This document shows, piece by piece, positions 22,893 to 31,589 of a DNA stretch of 64,000 nucleotides. The notes under the pieces are model-generated. The model was not told where the DNA came from. It saw only the letters and a program-made list of their open reading frames with translations, and ran no database searches. Source of the DNA: Geranomyces variabilis (Eukaryota; Chytridiomycota; Chytridiomycetes; Spizellomycetales; Powellomycetaceae); contig JADGJP010000001.1 of the NCBI GenBank assembly GCA_027603065.1, forward strand, positions 868,001 to 932,000. The letters are read 5' to 3'. A program made the position numbers and the translations under genes. The stretch's first letter is position 1, and every line of letters starts with the position of its first letter.

Positions 22893-23627
22893 TTAGAATA
22901 CCAATACGGAGGAGTCGAACATTGACGAGTAAGGTGACTGGCCCGTTTCCAGTTTGCGGAAGGCGAGCGCAAAGATGACGATGGGAATGGCAAACGTCAG
23001 CAGGCCAAAGCCGAGAGGGAAGTAAGGGTGGCGGGTAAAGAGCACGGCGGCGACATGCAGGACGGTGATGGCGGTGAGCACCCACATGAGCGCGGCGGTG
23101 GCCCTCGAGTTGGAGTACGGCAGGTCAGAGACCATGAATGTCGAGAAGCCGGCTAGGATGAATGCCATTCGAGCGACACTGGGGGGCCGAGGGAGAAAAG
23201 GAAAAAAAGCAGAGAATGACAGTTTAGTTACTACTCTGTCCCTGGATGACAGCTGTCAGCGGGCTTCGGGGCGAATGACTTACCGCTCGGCGTTCTCGGC
23301 GCCAATGAAGCGGGAATGCGCCGGAGCCCCTGTATGAGCCGTCCCTGTAGCGGTGGTGGTGTTTGTAGGCAGCTCGGTCGTGGTGGGAGTGACCTTCCTG
23401 ATACGAATGGCGTACGCAAACGTCCATGCGATGGCCCATACGAGGAGGTGAATGTACACCACAATAAACATCTGCTTGCGGTAGTCATAGCCCGTCGCGT
23501 CAACCCTGAGCAAGCATGCGGGAAAAAGAGAGATGAGTGGATTTTTGTTGTAATGCTAAGCACCGGATCGCAACGATTGTAGAAACTTGCGTGAAGCATG
23601 ACACCTCTTGTCACCAGCGACTTACAT
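22893..23627 (-). CDS. Four-helix membrane protein, 169 aa, start codon split by an intron
   Basis: Exons 23627-23626 (coding part, only AT of the ATG), 23505-23284 and 23178-22893; introns 120 and 105 nt. The joined start reads M-V-D-A-T-G-Y-D-Y. Four hydrophobic segments are visible: FIVVYIHLLVWAIAWTFAYA, VARMAFILAGFSTFMV, AALMWVLTAITVLHVAAVLF and LGFGLLTFAIPIVIFALAF. A Thr-rich loop follows the first helix, and the tail is short and hydrophobic. I do not recognise the family. If the AT/G start is wrong, the next in-frame ATG is ten codons on (K-Q-M-F), just before helix 1. Part of the first exon is therefore 5' UTR. Confidence 0.72.
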
Positions 23628-24095
23628 GATGTGCGATAGTCGATTGAAATAACAAAATAGGTTTGTGTTTTAGGCGGTTGACCGTAGTGCAGAGGTATGC
23701 GAAAAAGGCGCAGGAATTTTGACTAGCTATTTTCCAACGGGCGGGAGACGATGGCCCCTTTATATGCTAGGCGGGGGAGAGGAATTTCTTGGCCCGCGCT
23801 GCCCGCGTAACTCTTTTTTTCGACAGCTTATGTCAGTCACTCTGCGGGAAAACTCCGCTAGCACGCAGCCGGGCGGGCCGTCACGCGGTCCAACGTTTAC
23901 AGACTGTGAAAGCCGAGTCACATTGCCGCTTGGCGAAGTTTAAGGTGAATGTTTCATGGGACGGACATCGCAAATGACGCAAACTGGAAAAAGAAGTGGA
24001 TGCGGGGCCGAGGAGTCACGTGGAACTTGGACAAGCAGGCTTTATGTTGCGTTATATAAACCGGAGATATACTATTACCAGAGCAAAAGGTCTGT
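23628..24095. other. Spacer between membrane protein and OHCU decarboxylase
   Basis: About 470 bp holding the promoter of the four-helix protein and the 3' end of the decarboxylase gene. A CTTTATATGC element near 23758 is TATA-like on either strand. No coding frame is supported. Confidence 0.35.
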
Positions 24096-24632
24096 TTAAC
24101 TTTGAAGCTTCCGGAGACGATCTCTGGCAATCAAGACCATGTCATTCAAGCCAACTACCAGCTCTCCTGCCTTTGTGCCCTCATGCAGCCGCTTTTCCAT
24201 CACAGGCACAATATCCTTCTTACTCCGCCCGTTAACAAACACCAGAAACCGGAAACCAAATTTGTCCTCATACGCCTTGTTTAGCACGCGCAGCTTTTCC
24301 ATCACAGCAGGGTCTTCTTCCTGAACCGCCGCAGTGTACCCTTGCTCCGCGTGTGACATTGCAGAGAGGTTTTGCTTTGCCTCACCAATTCGAGGGTGCG
24401 CATTTACGACCAGGAGCTGGTCTGCTGGTGATAAGGAATTGAGAAGAATCGTTTGTGTTGTGTCGAGCAGGCTTTCGTAAGAGGCGAATGGGCGGCGGGC
24501 ATACAGCGCGGCTGCGAGTGGCGGCACGGGCTCGAAAAGGAGGGAGACTGCCTCTGCGAACTCTTGGAGTGGGACATTGTTGAGATCGTCAATCGACAGG
24601 AGCGAGGGAGGACTCGAGGCGTTGGCCGCCAT
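24096..24632 (-). CDS. OHCU decarboxylase (ureide/uric-acid pathway)
   Basis: 2-oxo-4-hydroxy-4-carboxy-5-ureidoimidazoline decarboxylase, which yields S-allantoin after urate oxidase and HIU hydrolase. The single exon encodes 178 residues, a normal length. Family motifs are the catalytic His in AHPRIGEAK (His79), the SHAEQG segment, and NKAYEDKFGFRFLVFVNGRSK near the C-terminus, followed by EKRLHEGTKAGE. Upstream in-frame codons exist, but the ATG at 24632 (M-A-A-N-A-S-S) fits the family length. No peroxisomal PTS1 tripeptide ends the protein (K-L-Q-S), so cytosolic location is likely unless the -KLQS tail is read loosely. The gene shares a 189-bp divergent promoter with ATP synthase subunit e. 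Confidence 0.9.
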   Translation of the reverse strand: MAANASSPPSLLSIDDLNNVPLQEFAEAVSLLFEPVPPLAAALYARRPFASYESLLDTTQTILLNSLSPADQLLVVNAHPRIGEAKQNLSAMSHAEQGYTAAVQEEDPAVMEKLRVLNKAYEDKFGFRFLVFVNGRSKKDIVPVMEKRLHEGTKAGELVVGLNDMVLIARDRLRKLQS

Positions 24633-24821
24633 TGTTTGGGTATGTGGTTGCTTGCGGGGATGAACGCCAGGTGTTGTTGGCGGGCACACGCGAGGGACAC
24701 ATTCAGGAGAGCCGTCACGTGACGCTCGGGTGAAAAGCTGCGGGCGACTCAATCACCGACGAAACGCTCGACGCAGCTGCGAACTTGCTAATCCCCGCGA
24801 TAACCCGTCGTCCTTTCCACA

Positions 24822-25553
24822 ATGTCCGCCAGCATCGTCAACATCAACTCGGCAAACGTACGTCTGGCGTCTACAGGGGGCCTAGTGTGGCCATCATCCG
24901 CCTCTTTGCAGTCCACCGCACGCTCTTTCCAAACTCGCAAACAACTTATCGAGCACTATTGCTTACCCGGTTCCATCCTTCACAGTTGCTCCGCCTCAGC
25001 GCCCTTGGCGTCGGTGTCTTCTACGGATTCACCCACAAGCAGTCGCTGACCAGCTTTGTCCACGCCCGCAAGGAGGAGCGTGCCCGCGTCCACCACAACG
25101 AGCTCATTGAGGAGGCCAAGATTGCATACGAGGCCCAGGTCAACCGGGAACTGGCCGTTGTCGCCAAGAAGGCTGGCAGTAAGTATCACCCTACTTATCC
25201 GCTCGACTGCCTGGAACGATGACACATGACTGGGCATGGGGAACGGAGCTGCGGCACAGAGATATTAAGCGGAGGAGATGGCAAAGTGGACGGACAGTTC
25301 GGATCTGGGATCAGCTTAAAGCACGGCGCTCGCTACGTCGGAGGGTTTCACATTTTCGGGAGAAAGCCATGGCGCTTTAGCCAGTCGATTTCGTTGGATC
25401 AACGGACAAAACTTTGAGCTGGCTCTTACCTAACCGACTGTTCCTTTCTCCTATCTTACAGTTCCCACCATCGACAACGACTCTTACCGCTTCGACGCCG
25501 AACGCTACATGAACTTCCTCATCTCGCAAACGGAGGGAGAGGAGAAGAAGTAG
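24822..25553 (+). CDS. ATP21: Mitochondrial ATP synthase subunit e
   Basis: Small inner-membrane Fo subunit that supports ATP synthase dimerisation and crista shape. Exons 24822-24857, 24986-25178 and 25462-25553 give 106 residues. The first exon encodes only 12 residues (M-S-A-S-I-V-N-I-N-S-A-N). The conserved N-terminal membrane helix LLRLSALGVGVFYGFTH carries the Gly-x-Gly...Gly dimer motif, and a charged coiled-coil helix follows (KEERARVHHNELIEEAKIAYE). The C-terminal exon (PTIDNDSYRFDAERYMNFL) is typical of fungal proteins. Introns are 128 and 283 nt; the second is long for this region. The first exon could be longer or different, but phase and splice signals fit. Confidence 0.85.
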
Positions 25554-25907
25554 AGCCGCTGTATACCAATATTGGACCGGTTGCGAGCTCGAAAAACATG
25601 TTTAGAACATCAATCATCAACTTGCCACGATTTTTGGTGTTGTGTGGGTTTGAAGGAAGCAGCGACACGACAGTTTTTGCGCGTGCCGGCGAGCTGGATA
25701 GTGGCATTATCCGCCGACACGTCCGGTGCAGCGCCACTATCAGGAACGCTTCACTGGAGCCGTCGTGGCAGAAAACAAATGCCAAAGGTCTCTGGCCAAC
25801 TGCTATGCGTGGAAAGGACCGAAGATGGTCTTTGCAAGGAGGTCGGGTGAAGAGCATTTGTTTTATACAGTCCAAAATCGGGGTTGTCCATATCGTATTT
25901 AGAAGCG
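25554..25907. other. Tail-to-tail spacer
   Basis: About 350 bp between the ATP synthase e and Asterix stop codons, presumably both 3' UTRs. Open frames here show no recognisable protein. Confidence 0.4.
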
Positions 25908-26383
25908 TCAGAACTCGTCCTCAACCTCAAGCAACTGCGGAGTTAGCTCGCCACGAAGGAGCATGGAGTTGTAGGCCGTGGCTAAACCAAGGATGGAAAA
26001 TCTGTGACAAACACAGCGGTTACAGTCAATGTCACCTAATATTCGCAGGCTCACGGCACAACTCACGCAACCATGCTCGTCGGCGGCCCTGACCCGGAGG
26101 ACCCGCCGTGGTTGCAGATTGAAACGACACAGGCGAGAAACGCTGCCCATGAGAACCATCGATTCTAAACGTAGCCTCAATAGTAAGCGAGAGTCCAGGC
26201 GTCGCCAGGTTCTATGTTGTTGCGGCGTCCCCGTACCTGGAACCACATTCCGGCGAGTCCCAAGCCGATCGAGACGAAACTCAGCAGGTCGGCCACGGCG
26301 AGATCATCATCGGACTCTTGGTATTTGAATGGCGTCACAGCATCGGGCCGCCGTGGGTCTTTGTGCTTGACAATGCGCGGCAT
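25908..26383 (-). CDS. Asterix, PAT-complex ER membrane chaperone subunit
   Basis: Homologue of human WDR83OS/Asterix, the small ER protein that with CCDC47 shields polar transmembrane helices during membrane protein insertion. Exons 26383-26237, 26164-26067 and 26001-25908 (introns 72 and 65 nt) give 112 residues, close to 106 in human. The N-terminal signature DPRRPDAVTPFKY is conserved, followed by hydrophobic segments DLLSFVSIGLGLAGMWFQ, WFSWAAFLACVVSI and TSMVAFSILGLATAYN. The Asn-Arg-Trp-Phe segment corresponds to the Lys-Trp-Cys region of human Asterix. Acidic C-terminus. The gene is divergent from the glycine dehydrogenase gene across 245 bp. Confidence 0.85.
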
Positions 26384-26628
26384 CGCGTGTGTGCGGTTGA
26401 GGGACGTTGGCTAGGCAGCGGCAGACCTGACCACACCTTTGGAGGGGCCTTTCGCTAATTGTTTGCACGGCCACGCGCAGCCGCGTTCACCCGCCAAAGG
26501 TGTGTTAAATCCCACACTGCGTGACTCTTTCTGCTGCTGCCCCATCTTCTGCCGTCGCCTCCGCCGAGCTTGCTCGCTCACCACATCCACTTAGACCATC
26601 AACCCCCGGACGCTCAACGCATCTCGCT

Positions 26629-29600
26629 ATGCTGAGCGCTACACTCCGAGGCAGTATGGCTGCAGCCCGGCCCACGGCCACCGCTCTCCGTTCCGCCGCC
26701 GCCATGCCCTCGCGCGCAATCTTCCGCACCGCGCGCCCTGTCGCTGCAGCATCGCTTTCGGCAAGCGAACTTCCACAAAAGCACCGCTTGCGAGGTTTTG
26801 CCAGCAACGCATACGGCAGTAGTGCGGTCTTTGAGCCCCTCGACACCTTCCCGCGTCGCCACATTGGACCCGAAGACGCGGATGTTGCCAAAATGTGCAA
26901 GGTCGTCGGAGTATCGTCCCTCGACGACCTTGTCGATAAAACTGTCCCTGCTTCGATCACCATCAAGAACAAGACCAAGCTCGGCCCGGGAGTGCCGGAG
27001 AGTGAAGTCCTAGAGCGTCTGAAGCACATTGCCAGCAAAAACAAGGTGTTCCGCTCATATATCGGCATGGGCTACACCAACACAGTTGTACCCAAAGTTA
27101 TTCTCCGCAACATCATGGAAAATCCAGGCTGGTATACACAGTACACGCCCTACCAGCCGGAAATCTCGCAAGGTCGACTCGAGTCGCTGCTAAACTACCA
27201 AACGATGGTGTGCGACCTGACTGGTCTTCCGGTCGCGAACGCGTCCTTGCTGGACGAAGGAACCGCAGCCGCGGAAGCTATGATCATGTGTTTTGCACAG
27301 GGCAAGCGTAAGAAGAACATTTTCTTCGTTGACCAGGCTTGCCACCCGCAAACCATTGCTTGCGTGAAAACGCGAGCTGAAGGCTTTGGCATCCAAGTCG
27401 TCGTCGGAGATTACGAAAAATATGATTTTGTTGCCAACAAGGGCAACGTTATGGGTGTGCTCATCCAGGTAGGCTCGATTTTGAATGTTTGGGTGCTCGC
27501 GTGCGGCTTGTGTTGATCGTGGTGTACAGTACCCTACAACAGATGGTCGTGTGCTCGACTACGAGACATTCGTTCAGAAGGCTCATGAAAATGGCGCCAT
27601 GGTCACCTGCGCCACTGATCTGCTTGCCCTTGCGCTGCTCAAGCCGCCAGGAGAGTTTGGCGTCGACATCGCGTTCGGAAACTCCCAGCGATTTGGCGTG
27701 CCACTGGGTTACGGCGGTCCGCACGCTGCCTTCTTTTCGGTTCGCGAGGACTTGAAGCGGAACATGCCGGGTCGCTTGATCGGTGTGTCCAAGGATGTGG
27801 ATGGCAACAAAGCGTACCGTCTTGCGCTCCAGACTCGCGAGCAGCACATTCGGCGTGAGAAGGCAACGTCAAACATCTGCACCGCGCAAGCGCTATTGGC
27901 TAACATGGCAGCTATGTATGCTGTTTATCACGGACCTGAGGTGAGGTGTATTTGCTCGAGCATTTGTACTATCGGCGTTCATTAAACCCAAGAATGTTAT
28001 CAGGGCATTCGGGATATCGCACAACGCATTCACAACCTGACCTCGGTCCTTGCCGAGGGAATCAGGAAGCTTGGTCACACTGTCAAGACGGATGCCTTCT
28101 TCGACACCATTACCGTCGAGCTCAAGTACGACGCTGAAGAGCTTATCGTTGCCGCAGCAGAGGCGGGAATCAACGTCCGTCATCTTGAGGCCCGGTGCAT
28201 CACCGTGACTCTTGATGAGACGGTATCAAAGGAAGATCTGTACGACTTGCTCCGGGTCTTTGCTACCGCTTCATTCGAAGAGAGCTATCGCCATGGTTCT
28301 CGCAGGCAGTTCTTCGCACCAATGCCTCTGCTTGACGAGATTGCCTCGGAGCTCGGTATCGCCACTACTTCACCCGCCCGAACATACCCCGCCCAGCTGG
28401 CGCGGACATCCAAATACTTGACGCACCCGATTTTCAACAGTCATCACTCTGAGACAGACATGTTGCGTTATATCACACATCTCCAAAGCAAGGACCTTTC
28501 GCTCGCAGAGGCCATGATTCCCCTCGGATCGTGCACTATGAAGCTGAACGCCACCACTGAAATGATTCCTGTCACATGGCCCGAGTTTGCCAATATCCAC
28601 CCATTCGTGCCCGTTGATCAAGCGAGTGGATACCGGATCATGCTTCAGGAGCTCGAGTATGCTCTGAGCGAGGTCACAGGCTTTGACCAGATCTCGCTGC
28701 AGCCAAACAGTGGAGCTCAGGGCGAGTACACTGGTCTCCGCGTCATCAAAGCTTACTTGCAGTCGCAGGGTCAACAGAACCGCGACATTTGCTTGATCCC
28801 GGTGTCTGCTCACGGCACCAACCCTGCATCCGCGGCCATGGCTGGCTTTAAGGTGGTTACAGTCAAGTGCGAGGAGAACGGCAACTTGGATCTCGCCGAT
28901 CTCCGCGCCAAGGCCGAGAAGCACAAGGACCACCTTGCTGCCACTATGATCACGTATCCTTCCACCTACGGCGTGTTTGAGGAAACAATCGTTGAGGCGT
29001 GCCGCATTGTGCACGAGTTTGGCGGTCAGGTGTACATGGACGGAGCAAACTTGAACGCACAGCTTGGTCTCTGCAAACCGGCCGAAATTGGCGCCGACGT
29101 TTGCCACTTGAACCTGCACAAGACCTTCTGCATCCCCCACGGTGGCGGTGGTCCCGGAATGGGCCCTATCGGTGTCAAGACGCACTTGGCGCCGTTCCTC
29201 CCAGGACACCCGGTAGTCAAGACGAGCGGCGAGCTGGCCATCGGACCAGTTTCCGCAGCTCCCTGGGGTTCTGCAAGCATCCTCCCCATTTCATGGGCCT
29301 ATCTCAAGATGATGGGCGACGAGGGCGTTGCTCACGCCACAAAGATCGCGCTTTTGAACGCAAACTACATTATGAAGCGTCTGGAGAAACACTACAAGAT
29401 TTTGTATACCAACAACCACGGCCTGTGCGCGCACGAATTTATCATTGACTGCCGACCGTTCGACGCATCTGCTCACGTGCAGGGAATCGACATTGCCAAG
29501 CGTCTGCACGACTATGGCTTTCACAGCCCGACCATGTCGTTCCCCGTCGCCAACACGCTCATGGTTGAGCCGACCGAGTCTGAGGGTCTTGCTGAGCTTG

Positions 29601-29958
29601 ACCGTTTCTGCGACGCCATGATTTGCATCCGCGAAGAGATCCGACAGGTGGAGGAAGGAAAGCAGCCGCGAGACAACAATGTGCTGACACGCAGCCCGCA
29701 TCCGGTTCACCAATTGCTGGTGGAAAAGTGGGACAGGCCTTATACGCGGGAGACTGCGGCGTACCCGGTCAAGCAGCTGAGGGACAAGAAGTTTTGGCCA
29801 AGCGTCGGTCGTGTTGACGACACATATGGCGACAGAAACTTGGTATGCTCGTTGACATATCTGAGTGTCTTTGCATCCGAAAACCTTTCGTCTAACCACC
29901 GATTTTTTCATAGATCTGCTCTTGCCCGCCAATTGAAGAGTACGAGCAAGACATCTGA
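26629..29958 (+). CDS. GCV2: Glycine dehydrogenase (decarboxylating), P protein
   Basis: PLP enzyme of the mitochondrial glycine cleavage system; it decarboxylates glycine and loads the aminomethyl group on the H-protein lipoyl arm. Exons 26629-27468, 27530-27940, 28004-29842 and 29914-29958, all phase 0, give 1044 residues (yeast 1034). The N-terminus is Arg/Ala/Ser rich without acids, a matrix presequence. Motifs include [20 protein letters not shown], the PLP-binding lysine in [16 protein letters not shown] near residue 789, and the terminal [13 protein letters not shown] supplied by the 45-nt last exon. Reading through the last intron instead gives an unrelated tail. Introns are 61-71 nt. 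The start is the first ATG that leaves a normal presequence. Confidence 0.96.
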
Positions 29959-30137
29959 TGACATTTAGTTACGGGCGGGGGTTGCTTGAAGAATACGAGC
30001 AGGACATATACGGGCGGGGGTTGTGTCTGTGGGAAAGTGACCAATCATTCATGAGCTTGAATTAGAATGACTCATAGCGTGCTGTTGCTCATGGCTGTGG
30101 GGGGCGCGTCGTTTCTTAGCGCCATTCCTTAGTGCTC

Positions 30138-30450
30138 ATGTCGTCGAACTCTCGCTCCTCGCAAAAGGCAGACTACAGCTACAAATCTAGTGGCGAAAAC
30201 TCGCAGGTAACAATGTCGCCAAGAGCTGAATCCACAAGACAATGTTAACTCAGCCCGCTCAAAGGGCAACCATTACTGCGCTCGGGATTACGGGTCGGAC
30301 GCCCCTAATTCCAACGCATACCACTACAGCAACTCTGACGGTAGCTATTACTACAGCAACCGCGATGGATCGACGTACCACGAGTCGTCGAGCGGCAACG
30401 CCACGTACACCAGCCCGTCGGGCGATGTGCACAAGTCGAACAAGAACTGA
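30138..30450 (+). CDS. Small hydrophilic Ser/Asn/Tyr-rich protein, 84 aa
   Basis: Exons 30138-30206 and 30265-30450 joined by a 58-nt intron with acceptor CTCAAAG; the alternative CTCAG 12 bp earlier breaks the frame. The product starts M-S-S-N-S-R-S-S-Q and has repeats of the form YHYSNSDGSYYYSNRDGSTY, then SGNATYTSPSGDVHKSNKN. No hydrophobic core, signal or membrane segment. As I recall, fungi have a family of short proteins with GNH.. and YYY.N.DGSTYY text, function unknown; the match is from memory. It lies 180 bp downstream of GCV2 on the same strand. Confidence 0.65.
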
Positions 30451-30587
30451 GCAGCTAGCTGTATATGTAGCGCATCTTTAGCATATTTCCTCTTTCCTCT
30501 TGCGTGTGTGAGCTTTTCATATCCGTCGGTTTAAAAAACTTTTTCCAAATCAATACATGACTTTCTTTTGCTTTCGCCTTTCTTTTG

Positions 30588-30929
30588 CTATCCCCACAAA
30601 TAGCTCCCTCCATATAAAACAGTCTGGCCTTCTCTGTTCTCCACCGCGATTTTGAGTGCGCGAGTCGGGCTGGTGATGCCGGGGAAAGGCGCTCCCACGC
30701 CGATCGTAACGCCCCCTCCCGCGCTCACATCCACCCTTTCTATGACACCCGTTATGTGCATCGTGCCCTTTTCTTTCGTGCGTTGCTCGAAAGTAAATGA
30801 CTCGCCGGGTTGGATTGTTACACTCTCGGTTTCGGTGACGCCGTCGATTTTGTAAGTAACGGTCGCCTCGATTTGTTGTGACAACGCATTATGCAGGGTT
30901 GCAGAGTAAAGATCTTGAGGCGCACGCAT
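30588..30929 (-). CDS. Hypothetical 113-aa protein, probably beta-rich
   Basis: Single exon from ATG 30929 (M-R-A-P-Q-D-L-Y) to TAG. Alternating hydrophobic residues in IEATVTYKIDG, ESVTIQPGESFTFEQRT, MHITGVIERVDV and ALKIAVENREGQTVLYGG suggest a small beta-sandwich. There is no signal peptide or Cys. I do not recognise the family. The opposite strand is open for only part of the interval and lacks such periodicity. A few non-ATG codons extend the frame upstream before a stop, so the start is reasonable. Confidence 0.6.
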   Translation of the reverse strand: MRAPQDLYSATLHNALSQQIEATVTYKIDGVTETESVTIQPGESFTFEQRTKEKGTMHITGVIERVDVSAGGGVTIGVGAPFPGITSPTRALKIAVENREGQTVLYGGSYLWG

Positions 30930-31589
30930 GTCGATGCACAAGTGGGGAGCGAGTTGTGATTTACTAGCGTGTTTGTGTGCGCGGTCTTACGGGGAAAGGC
31001 CGACGGGCAGACCGATGTGGGAGCGAGACGCGACGACGCCCGACTGCTAGGCCAGCTACAGCGTCCACAGCACGGGTATTTAAACTATGAGTCGCTTACA
31101 GTCATCTGCCATCGTGGTATCGTTACACTCGGAAACAAGCCCTCTGGCTCAACGATACTAAATACACGCGGGATGAATCATTTGCTCTCAAAGAAATTGG
31201 ATGGAGCTGTCGGGATTTTTTTTTTTTACCTCTCAGGATGTGGTCATCGGAAACGATCTTTGGAAACCTAGGAAATGAGGGATGTCAAAGAGAGGGGAGC
31301 ACGCTGATCCGTGCATCCAAGAAAGACAAACTGTTCGTTCGCACCAGACTTTGAGAGATTCATTAGCGGTGACAGTGATGTATTAAGTGACCAGGTCGTG
31401 GTTCCGAACGTGACAGTTCTATTTAAGCGACCAAGGAGATGCGGTGTCGATGCCAGAAACTCCTAAAGACACCTTCATTCAGACCCAAAATTGAGGTTCC
31501 CTCCAAAGCGTTACAGCGGGGAATGCATGCCCCTATATAAAAACGATTAGCAGGCGGCAGATGGGCGCGCGGTGCAAGAGGGATGTAAC
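30930..31589. other. 660-bp spacer
   Basis: Contains the promoter of the preceding minus-strand gene and the 3' end of the TMEM94 gene. A T tract of about 12 lies near 31217 and a TATTTAAA near 31076. No gene is supported. Confidence 0.35.

Noticed and set aside
29843-29968. Glycine dehydrogenase reading through to a C-terminus ending K-T-S-D-D-I
   Set aside because: A GTATGC donor and TTCATAG acceptor restore the conserved [10 protein letters not shown] tail, so the read-through is an intron.
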